Source of the DNA: an uncultured Eubacteriales bacterium
GTDB taxonomy: Bacteria > Bacillota_I > Bacilli_A > RF39 > UBA660
Length of the DNA stretch: 12,615 nucleotides
Direction of reading: 5' to 3'
NCBI GenBank assembly: GCA_900321645.1
Contig: ONWZ01000001.1
Location: 1 to 12,615 of the forward strand
The position numbers were made by a program, and so were the translations under genes. Under the pieces are notes generated by a model. The model had not been told where the DNA came from. It saw nothing but the letters and a program-made list of their open reading frames with translations, and searched no databases. Positions 1 to 7,274 of this stretch are shown piece after piece; position 1 is the stretch's first letter; every line of letters starts with the position of its first letter.

Positions 1-1116
1 ATGAAGGAAGATATTAAAAAACAAATTGATGATATAAGTAGTAAAATATATAATCTAGCAGGCAAAGAATTCAATATTGCTAGTCCTAAACAATTAGGGG
101 AAATACTTTTCGAAGAATTAAAATTACCACATGCCAAGAAAAATAAAACTGGCTATGTCACTGATGCTAATACCTTAAGTAAATTAATCGAATATCCAAT
201 TGTTAGATTAATCCTAGAGTATCGTTTGTTTAACAAACTATATACAACTTATCTTGAAGGTATCTTAAATACTGTAAGTAGTGATGATAAAATTCATACC
301 ATTTATACCCAAGTAATCACAAGAACAGGTAGATTATCATCTATTGAACCAAATCTTCAAAATATTCCAGTCAGAAATGAATTTGGTAAGCTAATTAGAA
401 AAGCATTCATCCCAGAACCCGATTCTTTAATCTTATCATCCGATTATTCCCAAATTGAATTAAGAATATTTGCTCATTTATCTAAAGTAGATGAACTAAT
501 TAATGCCTTTAAAAATAATATGGATATTCACACTAAAACCGCTATGGATATTTTCAAAGTAAAAGAGGATGAAGTAACTAAAAATATGCGTCGTCAAGCC
601 AAAGCTGTTAATTTTGGTATCCTTTATGGAATTAGTCCATTTGGCTTAGCCGAAGATATTGGTATCTCACCAAAAGAAGCTAAAAAGTTTATTGAAACAT
701 ATTTTGAAACCTATCCTGGTATTAAAGATTATATGAATAAAGAAATTGAAGAAGCGCATCAAAATGGTTATGTCTTAACAATCATGAATCGTAAAAGAAC
801 CATCGAAGAATTATCTAGTTCAAACTATATGCAAAGAAGTATGGGAGAACGTATGGCCCTAAATACTCCAATCCAAGGAAGTAGCGCCGATATCTTAAAG
901 AAAGCGATGGTTGAGATAGATGAAGCCTTCACTAAAGAAAAAATACAAAGTACCATGCTTTTACAAGTACACGATGAACTTATCTTTAATGTTAAAAAAG
1001 ATGAACTAGTTAAAGTAAAAGAAATAGTTAAAAATATTATGGAAAATACTATTAAATTATCAGTACCATTAGTCGTTGATATTGAAACTGGTGCTAATTG
1101 GTACGATGCTAAATAA
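1..1116 (+). CDS. polA: DNA polymerase I, polymerase domain (5' part of gene outside window)
   Basis: Family A DNA polymerase, which fills gaps during excision repair and Okazaki fragment processing. The 371 visible residues cover the thumb end, palm and fingers. Motif A, DYSQIELR, is at 148-155 with the first catalytic Asp. The O-helix motif B, RRQAKAVNFGILYG, is at 197-210 and keeps the Phe that in this family excludes dideoxynucleotides. Motif C, QVHDE, is at 322-326 with the second catalytic Asp. The sequence opens in the thumb, just before the LAGKEFNIASPKQLG segment at 19-33, so the 5'-nuclease and 3'-5' exonuclease-like regions are missing. The ATG at base 1 is most likely an internal Met and the gene starts left of the window. 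One small oddity is NRKR at 263-266, where GRRR is usual. It ends 9 bases before mutM, whose ribosome site overlaps the polA stop, so the two are co-transcribed. Confidence 0.95.
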   Translation: MKEDIKKQIDDISSKIYNLAGKEFNIASPKQLGEILFEELKLPHAKKNKTGYVTDANTLSKLIEYPIVRLILEYRLFNKLYTTYLEGILNTVSSDDKIHTIYTQVITRTGRLSSIEPNLQNIPVRNEFGKLIRKAFIPEPDSLILSSDYSQIELRIFAHLSKVDELINAFKNNMDIHTKTAMDIFKVKEDEVTKNMRRQAKAVNFGILYGISPFGLAEDIGISPKEAKKFIETYFETYPGIKDYMNKEIEEAHQNGYVLTIMNRKRTIEELSSSNYMQRSMGERMALNTPIQGSSADILKKAMVEIDEAFTKEKIQSTMLLQVHDELIFNVKKDELVKVKEIVKNIMENTIKLSVPLVVDIETGANWYDAK

Positions 1117-1125
1117 GGAGTAAAT

Positions 1126-1944
1126 ATGCCAGAATTACCAGAAGTAGAAACCGTCAAAAGAGGTTTAATTAAAAAAGTAAAAGGAAGAAAAATCCTTAAA
1201 GCCAAAGTTAATTGGAATGGTATTGTTGCTTATCCTGATAAAGAAGCGTTTATTAAAGAAATAGCCAATCAAACAATTAATGATATTGAAAGAAGAGGGA
1301 AGTTTTTAATGTTTATTCTAGATGACTACTTCCTAATAAGTCATCTAAGAATGGAAGGCAAATACTTCATTAAGGAACCCAATGAACCATTATCAAAACA
1401 TGATCATGTTATCTTCACATTAGATAATAATAAAGAATTAAGATATAACGATACCCGTAAATTTGGTAAAATGCATCTAGTAAAAAAAGATGAATTAGAT
1501 AAAAGACCGATATCTAAATTAGGTAAAGAACCTTGGGATAAAGATTTAACAGTAAAATATTTAAAAGAAAAATTAAATCGGAAATTACCTATTAAAACAT
1601 TACTCCTAGATCAATCTATTATTACTGGTATTGGTAATATCTATGCCGATGAAATATTATTTTTATCTAAAATCAATCCCGAAACAAAAGGTGTAGATTT
1701 AACCAATAAAGATTTACAATCTATTATTGATAATACTAGAACGATCTTAGAAAAAGCCATTGAAAAAGGAGGAACTACCATCCATACTTATACATCAGTC
1801 GATGGTATTACTGGTTTATTTCAACAAGAATTGTTGGTCCATGGTAAGAAAGATGAACCATGTCCAAATTGCAAAAACAAAATAATTAAGATAGTGGTTA
1901 ATACAAGAGGTACATATTATTGTCCTAAATGCCAAAAGAAGTAA
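1126..1944 (+). CDS. mutM: Formamidopyrimidine-DNA glycosylase (Fpg/MutM)
   Basis: Bifunctional glycosylase/AP lyase that removes 8-oxoguanine and ring-opened purines from DNA. The 272-residue length is normal. The N-terminus is MPELPEVETV, giving the catalytic Pro2 and Glu3 after Met removal. The conserved Lys of the N-terminal domain is K59. The RYNDTRKFG strand is at 107-114, and the helix-two-turn-helix carries GIGNIYADE at 168-176. The C-terminal zinc finger is intact: Cys246, Cys249, Cys266 and Cys269 (CX2CX16CX2C), with the lesion-contacting Arg at 261. All catalytic and zinc positions are present, so the enzyme should be active. The start is fixed by the MPELPE motif and an AAGGAG site at 1114-1119. 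The polA-mutM order is common in Firmicutes. The usual next gene, coaE, is absent, and the operon ends at a terminator over the stop codon. Confidence 0.97.
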   Translation: MPELPEVETVKRGLIKKVKGRKILKAKVNWNGIVAYPDKEAFIKEIANQTINDIERRGKFLMFILDDYFLISHLRMEGKYFIKEPNEPLSKHDHVIFTLDNNKELRYNDTRKFGKMHLVKKDELDKRPISKLGKEPWDKDLTVKYLKEKLNRKLPIKTLLLDQSIITGIGNIYADEILFLSKINPETKGVDLTNKDLQSIIDNTRTILEKAIEKGGTTIHTYTSVDGITGLFQQELLVHGKKDEPCPNCKNKIIKIVVNTRGTYYCPKCQKK

Positions 1945-1963
1945 GTGAAATTACTTTTTTTTC
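1934..1963 (+). terminator. Intrinsic terminator after mutM, overlapping its stop codon
   Basis: AAGTAA (1939-1944) pairs with TTACTT (1951-1956) around a GTGAAA loop, followed by a run of T to 1962. The preceding A/G residues can pair with that T run and extend the stem. The mutM TAA stop (1942-1944) lies inside the left arm. The stem is AT-rich, so its strength is uncertain, but its position between mutM and a new promoter fits termination. Confidence 0.75.
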
Positions 1964-1971
1964 TTGTATAT

Positions 1972-2000
1972 TTGACTAAAACGAACAAATGTGTTAAGAT
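1972..2000 (+). promoter_or_regulatory. Sigma-A-type promoter of the kinase-like gene
   Basis: TTGACT (1972-1977), a 17-base spacer and TAAGAT (1995-2000), with TG one base upstream of the -10 (extended -10). It lies just after the mutM terminator and 28 bases before the start at 2028. Between them is a GGGGGTGA ribosome site (2016-2023). This is one of the two best promoter matches in the window. Confidence 0.8.
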
Positions 2001-2027
2001 ATATCCCTGAAAAACGGGGGTGAATAT

Positions 2028-2969
2028 ATGGAAACAATTAGTTTAACTAAGAAAAGATTCGAATCATTAGTACCTTATGAATTACCTAATTATGTTTATA
2101 ATACGGAAGGTACATTATATGTTCTACCAATTAAGAATCGTTGGGATACGCAAATGAAACTATTAAAAAGATTATATTTAACGAATGGTCAAGTCTTTGG
2201 TAACAAATTACAAACGATTAACTCTTTAATTGATAATAAGGAAGAGTTAGATATGGAAGAAATAGTATTCCCTGAAAAGATTGCTACGGTTGGTGGTGAA
2301 ATTGTCGGCTTTACCATGCCTTTAATTGATTCCATAAATTTATCTACCGCTCTAAGAACTCCAACTATTTCATATGAACGTAAGATTAAATATCTAAAAC
2401 AGATTGGTGAAATTTTAGAAAAAATGAAGCTACGCAGAGAATATACTAGTATTAGTGACTTTTACATTAATGACTTACACGAAAGTAACTTTATCGTTGA
2501 TATTGCTGATGATGTTAAAGTTATCGATATCGATTCATGTAAGGTTAGTGGTAATGGTATTTTTAATAGTAAATACTTATCTACCAAATCATTTATTAAT
2601 GAAATATATAAATATCAAAAAAATAATAGTCAGAATAAATATGCTGAAAATCCATATCATAAATATTCTACCGACATAAGCGGAGCTTTTGTTCCTGATG
2701 AGAATACCGATTTATATTGTTATATTATTGTTATCTTAAATTTCTTATATCAAGATAATATTAGTCGTTTTACTTTGGAAGAATTCTATGACTATATTGA
2801 ATACTTACAAAGTATTGGCATGGATAAAGAATTACTCGATATTTTTGATAGAATTGTATCAGAAACAGCCAATGTAAATCCCTACATGTTATTAGATAGC
2901 TTACTACCATTTATTGGCAGAGCTAATCATTATGTTTATTCACATGTTAAAAGAAAATCATCTAAATAA
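2028..2969 (+). CDS. Protein-kinase-fold-like protein of unknown role
   Basis: I cannot name this 313-residue protein, but it has landmarks of a kinase-like fold. A catalytic-loop-like DLHESNF is at 149-155 (candidate catalytic Asp149 and metal-binding Asn154). It is followed by IDIDSCKV at 166-173, where Asp167 or Asp169 would take the place of the DFG aspartate. A later TDLYCYIIVILNFL at 227-240 resembles the kinase alpha-F helix with its buried Asp228. GGEIVGFTMPLID at 89-101 could be the hinge strand. No glycine-rich loop or clear VAIK lysine is seen, so the N-lobe is atypical. No signal peptide or convincing transmembrane segment is visible, so it is probably cytoplasmic. It stands alone with its own promoter and terminator. 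The start has a GGGGGTGA ribosome site. It could be a small-molecule phosphotransferase, a protein kinase or a pseudokinase. Confidence 0.55.
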   Translation: METISLTKKRFESLVPYELPNYVYNTEGTLYVLPIKNRWDTQMKLLKRLYLTNGQVFGNKLQTINSLIDNKEELDMEEIVFPEKIATVGGEIVGFTMPLIDSINLSTALRTPTISYERKIKYLKQIGEILEKMKLRREYTSISDFYINDLHESNFIVDIADDVKVIDIDSCKVSGNGIFNSKYLSTKSFINEIYKYQKNNSQNKYAENPYHKYSTDISGAFVPDENTDLYCYIIVILNFLYQDNISRFTLEEFYDYIEYLQSIGMDKELLDIFDRIVSETANVNPYMLLDSLLPFIGRANHYVYSHVKRKSSK

Positions 2970-2985
2970 TTTTTAGATGGTTTTT
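2954..2985 (+). terminator. Intrinsic terminator after the kinase-like gene
   Basis: CATCTAAA (2959-2966) pairs with TTTAGATG (2972-2979) around a five-base loop. A T run follows at 2981-2985, and the A residues upstream can pair with it. The TAA stop of the gene (2967-2969) sits in the loop. Confidence 0.85.
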
Positions 2986-2987
2986 AG

Positions 2988-3016
2988 TTTACTTAAAACC
3001 TTATTTTTGCTATAAT
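2988..3016 (+). promoter_or_regulatory. Promoter of the scpA-scpB-pdp operon
   Basis: A perfect TATAAT at 3011-3016 is preceded by TGC (extended -10). A weaker TTTACT (2988-2993) lies 17 bases upstream. It begins right after the preceding terminator. Start of transcription near 3023 would leave only about ten bases before the scpA ATG. Confidence 0.8.
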
Positions 3017-3032
3017 TAAGGTAGGTGTTATT

Positions 3033-3761
3033 ATGGATTATCGTATCAAAATAGATGAATTTGAAGGACCTTTAGATTTACTTCTTCATCTTATTAAAGA
3101 ATCAAATATTAATATTCAAGATATTGAAATAAACGAGATTACTAAACAATACTTGGATTATATTAATAAAATGGAAGAATTAAATATTAATGTCGCTGCT
3201 TCTTACTTAGTTATGGCGGCTGAATTAATGGAAATAAAATCTAAATCATTACTTCCACCATCTGAAGATGAGAATAGTGATGAAGATGAAGAAGAAGTAG
3301 TATCAAGAGAAAGCTTAATTAATAAACTACTTGAGTATGAAAAATATAAGAATATGATTGATACTTTCAAAGGAATGGAATCTGAAAGACAAAATATTTA
3401 TGTCAAAGCTCCTGAGAAAGTCAGTAATTATGTCGATGGATTAATTGCAAATACTGATGATACCTCGGTTGAAGATTTGGTCGAAGCTTTTAAGAAATTT
3501 TTAGAGCGTGTCGACAGAGAAAAACCAATTACAACTAAAATAACTAATAAAGAATATAGTGTTAAAGAACGCAAGAAAAGTATTCGTAATATTTTAAAAG
3601 AAAAGAAGAAAGTCTTGTTTACTGATTTATTCGAAGAACGAACAACTAGTTTTATTGTCGTTACTTTCTTATCAATATTAGAAATGACTAAAGAAAGAGA
3701 AATAATCATTAAGCAAGATGCTAACTTTAAAGATATTACAATCGAATTGAAGGTGAAATAA
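3033..3761 (+). CDS. scpA: Segregation and condensation protein A (kleisin ScpA)
   Basis: Kleisin subunit of the bacterial SMC-ScpAB condensin, which bridges SMC heads on the nucleoid during chromosome organisation. The 242-residue length is usual. The N-terminus has the family signature FEGPLDLLLHLI (10-21), and the helical part carries AAELMEIKSKSLLP (62-75). A very acidic linker follows at about 78-88, as is common in ScpA. The C-terminal winged helix that contacts the SMC cap ends in IVVTFLSILEMTKE (208-221). A weak GTAGGTG ribosome site precedes the ATG. The stop overlaps the scpB start by one base (TAATG), which indicates translational coupling and equal expression of the partners. Confidence 0.95.
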   Translation: MDYRIKIDEFEGPLDLLLHLIKESNINIQDIEINEITKQYLDYINKMEELNINVAASYLVMAAELMEIKSKSLLPPSEDENSDEDEEEVVSRESLINKLLEYEKYKNMIDTFKGMESERQNIYVKAPEKVSNYVDGLIANTDDTSVEDLVEAFKKFLERVDREKPITTKITNKEYSVKERKKSIRNILKEKKKVLFTDLFEERTTSFIVVTFLSILEMTKEREIIIKQDANFKDITIELKVK

Positions 3762-4315
3762 TGAAAGGCATTATCGAAGGATTATTATATGTTCAAGGTG
3801 ATTTAGGTTTAACGATTGATCAAGTGTCTGAGATTCTTGAAATCACGCCTGAAGAAGCTAAAGAATTAATCTTATCATTAAAACAAGATTATATTGATGA
3901 AGATCGTGGCTTAAGAATTAATTATCTTGGTAATTCATTTAAACTAACAACCAAGGAAGAACATAAAGAATATTTTAAGAAATTGTTAGAAAATCCAAGG
4001 AATAATATTCTTTCTAATCAAGCTTTAGAAACATTAGCAATTATTGCTTATAATGAGCCAATTACAAGAATTGATGTCGATGAGATCAGAGGCGTTGATT
4101 CTGCTTATGTTGTCCGTAGATTACTTGCGAAAGGCTTAATTAAAGAGTGTGGGCGTGATGATAAACCAGGACATCCCATTCTTTATAAAACAACGGATGA
4201 ATTCTTAGATTATTTTGGTTTATCTAGTAAAGAAGATTTACCTAAGATCGAAGAATTAAAGCAAGAGGATAATGAAGATAAAGATTTATTTAAATCTACT
4301 TATAAAGAAGATTAA
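3761..4315 (+). CDS. scpB: Segregation and condensation protein B (ScpB)
   Basis: Dimeric winged-helix subunit that wraps the ScpA linker in the SMC condensin complex. The 184 residues start with the typical KGIIEGLLYVQGD (2-14). The conserved central block LSNQALETLAIIAYNEPITR (84-103) is followed by IRGVDSAYVVRRLLAKGLI (109-127) and GHPILYKTTDEFLDYFGL (137-154). The last 25 or so residues are charged and acidic, as in many homologues. The AAGGTGA ribosome site (3750-3756) lies inside the end of scpA, and the one-base overlap couples the two genes. Confidence 0.96.
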   Translation: MKGIIEGLLYVQGDLGLTIDQVSEILEITPEEAKELILSLKQDYIDEDRGLRINYLGNSFKLTTKEEHKEYFKKLLENPRNNILSNQALETLAIIAYNEPITRIDVDEIRGVDSAYVVRRLLAKGLIKECGRDDKPGHPILYKTTDEFLDYFGLSSKEDLPKIEELKQEDNEDKDLFKSTYKED

Positions 4316-4327
4316 TATTAAAGGATA

Positions 4328-4336
4328 AAAAGGTGG
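4328..4336 (+). promoter_or_regulatory. Ribosome binding site deciding the phosphorylase start
   Basis: AAAAGGTGG ends five bases before the ATG at 4342. The in-frame GTG at 4333 lies inside this site and so cannot be the start. Confidence 0.8.
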
Positions 4337-4341
4337 TAAAT

Positions 4342-5610
4342 ATGAATATAATAGATATCATTAATAAAAAAAGAAAATGTGGTACTTTAACCGATGAAGA
4401 AATCAAATATATCATTGATGGTTATTTAAGTGAGGAAATAAAAGATTATCAAATGTCAGCTTTACTAATGGCTATTCTCATTAACGATATGGATAATGAA
4501 GAAATTTATTCTCTTACTAAATATATGGCTGATTCTGGTGAAAAGTTAGATTTATCACCACTTGGCGATAATGTTGTCGATAAACATTCAACAGGCGGTG
4601 TTGGTGATAAGACAACTTTAATTATTGCACCACTAGTTGCGTCTTGTGGCGTTAAAGTCGCTAAGATGAGTGGGCGAGGATTAGGACATACCGGTGGTAC
4701 GATTGACAAATTAGAATCTATTCCAGGCTTTACTGTCAACTTGACAGAGGATGATTTCTTAAAGCAAGTCAATGATATTAATGTTGCCATTACTAGCCAA
4801 ACCGAAAATGTTGCCATCGCCGACAAGAAAATCTATGCCCTAAGAGATGTTACTGGAACAGTTGAATCAATTCCTTTAATTGCTTCTTCCATTATGAGCA
4901 AGAAGATTGCTTTGGGAGCTAAAAAATTAGTTTTAGATGTCAAGGTAGGTAAAGGAGCATTACTTAAAAATATTAATGCTGCCCGTAGATTATCTAACCT
5001 AATGATTGATATTGGTAAACATAATGGCATTGAAGTTATTTGCATTCTTACCAATATGGATATTCCACTTGGCAATAATGTTGGTAATGCCCTTGAAGTT
5101 AAGGAAGCAATGGAGATTCTAAATGAACATAAACAAGGCCATCTAAGAGATTTGTGTGTTGAGCTTTCTAGCTATATGGTAGCGCTTGGCTTAAATATTC
5201 CATACGAAGAATCAAAAGAGAAAGTATTAAATAATCTTGATAATGGTTTAGCTTATAATAAGTTTTTAGAATTAGTTAAAACGCAACATGGTAATATCGA
5301 TGAGTTACCTGAAGAAAGTAATAAATATGAAATAAAATCAAAGACTGCTGGTTACTTGGTTGATATTGATGCCTATAAATTAGGAATATTATCAATGTCA
5401 CTAGGTGCTGGTCGTGAAAATAAAGAAGACACGATCGACTATAGTGCCGGCATAATTGTTAATAAAAATATTAACGATTATGTCAATGAGGGTGATGTCA
5501 TTATGACATTGTATACAAATAAAGAAATAACGAATGTCGATAGTACTATATTTAAAATATCAGATAAAAAGATTGAAGATGAAAAATTAATTTATGAAAT
5601 AATTAAATAA
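4342..5610 (+). CDS. pdp: Pyrimidine-nucleoside (thymidine/uridine) phosphorylase
   Basis: Phosphorolysis of thymidine, deoxyuridine or uridine to the free base and (deoxy)ribose 1-phosphate, in pyrimidine salvage. Counting from the ATG at 4342 gives 422 residues, close to family length. The phosphate-binding loop KHSTGGVGDKT is at 81-91. The family signature SGRGLGHTGGTIDKLE is at 110-125. The base-binding block ALRDVTGTVESIPLIASS (166-183) continues to MSKK, keeping the Arg, Ser and Lys that hold the pyrimidine. The C-terminal alpha/beta domain has the usual GAGRENKEDTIDYSAGI segment. Sequence alone does not separate the broad Firmicute enzyme (Pdp) from stricter thymidine phosphorylase (DeoA); overall likeness favours Pdp. 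It follows scpB by 26 bases without a terminator or clear promoter, so it is probably in the same transcript. Confidence 0.92.
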   Translation: MNIIDIINKKRKCGTLTDEEIKYIIDGYLSEEIKDYQMSALLMAILINDMDNEEIYSLTKYMADSGEKLDLSPLGDNVVDKHSTGGVGDKTTLIIAPLVASCGVKVAKMSGRGLGHTGGTIDKLESIPGFTVNLTEDDFLKQVNDINVAITSQTENVAIADKKIYALRDVTGTVESIPLIASSIMSKKIALGAKKLVLDVKVGKGALLKNINAARRLSNLMIDIGKHNGIEVICILTNMDIPLGNNVGNALEVKEAMEILNEHKQGHLRDLCVELSSYMVALGLNIPYEESKEKVLNNLDNGLAYNKFLELVKTQHGNIDELPEESNKYEIKSKTAGYLVDIDAYKLGILSMSLGAGRENKEDTIDYSAGIIVNKNINDYVNEGDVIMTLYTNKEITNVDSTIFKISDKKIEDEKLIYEIIK

Positions 5611-5622
5611 GGAAGTGATAAT

Positions 5623-6183
5623 ATGCCTAAAATAACTTATGTAACTGGCAACTGGGCTAAAATCGATAGCGCTAGACAGATTTTAGAGCCAATTGGTTAT
5701 GAAGTTGATAATATCAAAATGGAAACCCCAGAGATTCAAGCCGATGATGTTAGTGAAGTAGCTAAATATTCTGCCAAATGGGCATGTAAAGAGTTAGGGG
5801 TTCCCGTTTTAAAAAATGATACTGGTTTATTTGTTAAATGCCTTAAAGGATTCCCTGGCGTCTATACCCATTATGCTGACGATACGATTGGTGTAGACGG
5901 ATTATTAAAACTAATGGAAGGCGAAGAAGACAGAGAAGCTTATTTCAAGGAAGCCATTGCTTACTGTGAACCAGGATCCGAACCAATTGTTTTTGAAGGT
6001 ATTACTAAAGGAATAATTGCCAAAGAAAAGAGCGGCACTTATGGCTGGAGTTGGGACTTTGTCTTTATCCCTGAAGGGGAGGAAAAAACATTAGGCTGTT
6101 TTCCGGACAAAGAAAGATGGAAATTCTGGAGTTTAGACTCTTATAAAAAACTAGTCGAATATCTTGAAAACAAAGAAAAATAA
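5623..6183 (+). CDS. Ham1/RdgB-like nucleoside triphosphate pyrophosphatase, divergent
   Basis: Member of the Ham1/ITPase fold, which hydrolyses non-canonical NTPs (ITP, XTP, dITP) to NMP and pyrophosphate. The 186 residues include the N-terminal triphosphate-binding TGNWAK (8-13) and METPEIQ (33-39). The usual EDTGL reads NDTGL (65-69): the general-base Asp66 is kept and the preceding Glu is lost. FPGVY is at 77-81, and GTYGWSWDFVFIP (138-150) matches the GxFGWDPiFxP motif. The C-terminal SHR motif that recognises the purine base is replaced by SLD (170-172). Fold and chemistry are therefore well supported, but preference for inosine or xanthosine nucleotides is not. It follows the phosphorylase by 12 bases with a GGAAGTGATA ribosome site. 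Partnering with a pyrimidine phosphorylase hints at nucleotide clean-up or salvage. Confidence 0.82.
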   Translation: MPKITYVTGNWAKIDSARQILEPIGYEVDNIKMETPEIQADDVSEVAKYSAKWACKELGVPVLKNDTGLFVKCLKGFPGVYTHYADDTIGVDGLLKLMEGEEDREAYFKEAIAYCEPGSEPIVFEGITKGIIAKEKSGTYGWSWDFVFIPEGEEKTLGCFPDKERWKFWSLDSYKKLVEYLENKEK

Positions 6184-6212
6184 TTGCTATATTTTAAAAA
6201 GTATTGTAAAAT
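6184..6212 (+). promoter_or_regulatory. Promoter of the LysR-type regulator gene
   Basis: TTGCTA (6184-6189), 17 bases, TAAAAT (6207-6212), directly after the stop of the preceding gene and 41 bases before the regulator start. No terminator is visible between the two genes, so some read-through from the scpA operon is possible. Confidence 0.65.
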
Positions 6213-6253
6213 AATAATCGCTTGCCAATATCGACATAATTGGGAGGTATGAG

Positions 6254-7138
6254 ATGAATAAATTTGATATTAACTTGAATTTATATCGTAGTTTCTATTA
6301 TGTTGCTAAATATGGTGGTTTTACCAAAGCAAGTAAGTATGCTTTAATCTCACAATCATCATTAAGTAGCAACATCAAAAACTTAGAAAATGTTCTTGAC
6401 ACAAAACTATTTGAACGTGGCATTACGAATATTAAACTAACAAATGCCGGTAGAGAATTATTTGAAAAATTGGAAGAGATTGCCAATATCTTAAATGGCA
6501 GTATTCAAAAACAAGAATTCAATATTGGTTGTATTAGATCAATTGCTGATAACTATATTGCTGATGCGATTAAAATCTTTAATGAAAAGCATCCAGACAT
6601 TAAAGTCAATATTGCCTATGAAAACAATAGTGATTTATATCAAATGTTAAAAAAAGATGACTTAGATATCTTGGTATGTCGTTATCCATTATTCTACAAA
6701 TTTGAAAAATACATTAATGTTGAAAAAATAAATGATATTGAAAATGTCTTTGCTTGCTCTAAAGAATACTATAGTAAAGAAGCAAATAAGATGAGAAATA
6801 AAAATTATACATATCATCTAATTTTACCAAATAGTTCTGAGAAAAGAAGAACCATTGAACAATACTTAATCGATAATAATATGAATTATAGTGTCGATGT
6901 CGAAATACCTAATTCAACATTATTAAAGAATTTAATTTTAAATGGTACAGCCATTGGCTATATCAATAAAAAATATATTGATAAAGAACTTGCCAATGGA
7001 ACATTAATTTGTTTAAATAATTTTAAAAACATCCCATTAGATAATTTAACTATTATTTATAACTCGCGTATCAATAATAACCTTACCGATGATTTTATTA
7101 AAGCAATCAAAGTAACTATTAAAAAAACCAATAACTAG
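6254..7138 (+). CDS. LysR-family transcriptional regulator
   Basis: DNA-binding regulator of 294 residues, standard for the family. The N-terminal winged helix-turn-helix spans about 9-67: NLYRSFYYVAKYGGFTKASK, then SQSSLSSNIKNLENVL, then KLFERG and a KLTNAGRELF wing. Residues from about 88 onward form a periplasmic-binding-protein-like effector domain, starting NIGCIRSIADNYIADAIKIF (90-109) with the alternating pattern of the family. The ligand cannot be read from sequence. The ATG at 6254 follows a strong GGGAGG site (6242-6247); an earlier ATG at 6249 is too close to that site. It has its own promoter and terminator. It lies directly upstream of, and in the same direction as, the radical SAM/phosphoketolase-like gene block, which is its most likely target. 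LysR regulators are more often divergent from their targets. Confidence 0.93.
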   Translation: MNKFDINLNLYRSFYYVAKYGGFTKASKYALISQSSLSSNIKNLENVLDTKLFERGITNIKLTNAGRELFEKLEEIANILNGSIQKQEFNIGCIRSIADNYIADAIKIFNEKHPDIKVNIAYENNSDLYQMLKKDDLDILVCRYPLFYKFEKYINVEKINDIENVFACSKEYYSKEANKMRNKNYTYHLILPNSSEKRRTIEQYLIDNNMNYSVDVEIPNSTLLKNLILNGTAIGYINKKYIDKELANGTLICLNNFKNIPLDNLTIIYNSRINNNLTDDFIKAIKVTIKKTNN

Positions 7139-7150
7139 TATTGGTTTTTT
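7121..7150 (+). terminator. Intrinsic terminator after the LysR-type gene
   Basis: CCAATA (7128-7133) and TATTGG (7139-7144) around a five-base ACTAG loop. The stem is extended by six A:T pairs (7122-7127 with 7145-7150), giving 12 paired bases and a T run. The A run on the left means it could also work in the other direction. The TAG stop of the gene (7136-7138) is in the loop. Confidence 0.88.
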
Positions 7151-7153
7151 GTA

Positions 7154-7183
7154 TTAATAAAACAGGTAAAAGTGTGATAGACT
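7154..7183 (+). promoter_or_regulatory. Possible promoter of the leader ORF and following gene block
   Basis: TTAATA (7154-7159), 18 bases, TAGACT (7178-7183), with TG one base before the -10 element. Each hexamer matches the consensus at four of six positions. It is the best candidate between the LysR terminator and the next ribosome site, but it is weak and may need an activator. Confidence 0.35.
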
Positions 7184-7202
7184 TAAATCAGGAAGTGATA
7201 CT

Positions 7203-7274
7203 ATGGGGAAAAATAGAAGATCAAAAAGAATAGTATTTTCAAGTGTATCATTATCTTTGACGACAAAAGCATAG
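7203..7274 (+). CDS. Short ORF, 23 codons: candidate leader peptide or small protein
   Basis: ATG to TAG encodes 23 residues. The N-terminal half is basic (MGKNRRSKR) and the rest is rich in Ser and Thr (IVFSSVSLSLTTKA). Translation is supported by the initiation region: GGAAGTGATACTATG (7191-7205) is identical at 14 of 15 positions, with the same spacing, to that of the Ham1-like gene (5611-5625). The stop codon lies in the loop of a strong terminator hairpin that ends right at the ribosome site of the radical SAM gene. This layout suits a leader peptide whose translation decides whether the hairpin forms. Alternatively it may be a stand-alone small protein with its own terminator. There is no obvious run of one regulatory amino acid codon; five of the 23 codons are Ser. 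Confidence 0.5.
   Translation: MGKNRRSKRIVFSSVSLSLTTKA

Noticed and set aside
1..1116. A genuinely short, stand-alone polymerase starting at base 1
   Set aside because: The ATG is at the window edge and the protein begins in the middle of the thumb region, so an internal Met in a full polA is far more likely.
825..1205. Minus-strand open frame of 126 codons spanning the polA-mutM junction
   Set aside because: It lies opposite two confident genes, has no recognisable motif or ribosome site, and reads as the low-complexity complement of lysine- and glutamate-rich coding sequence.
2455..2679. A 74-codon plus-strand frame inside the kinase-like gene
   Set aside because: It is an out-of-frame shadow rich in Ile, Leu and Met with no ribosome site; the main frame has clear motifs.
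4506..5075. Two minus-strand open frames opposite the phosphorylase gene
   Set aside because: Both are antisense to a strongly conserved enzyme and have no independent support.
7167..7187. Imperfect dyad AAGT-N7-ACTT over the weak promoter, a possible LysR operator
   Set aside because: Four-base arms in AT-rich DNA are expected by chance, and the classical T-N11-A is not symmetrically placed. It is worth noting only if conserved in relatives.
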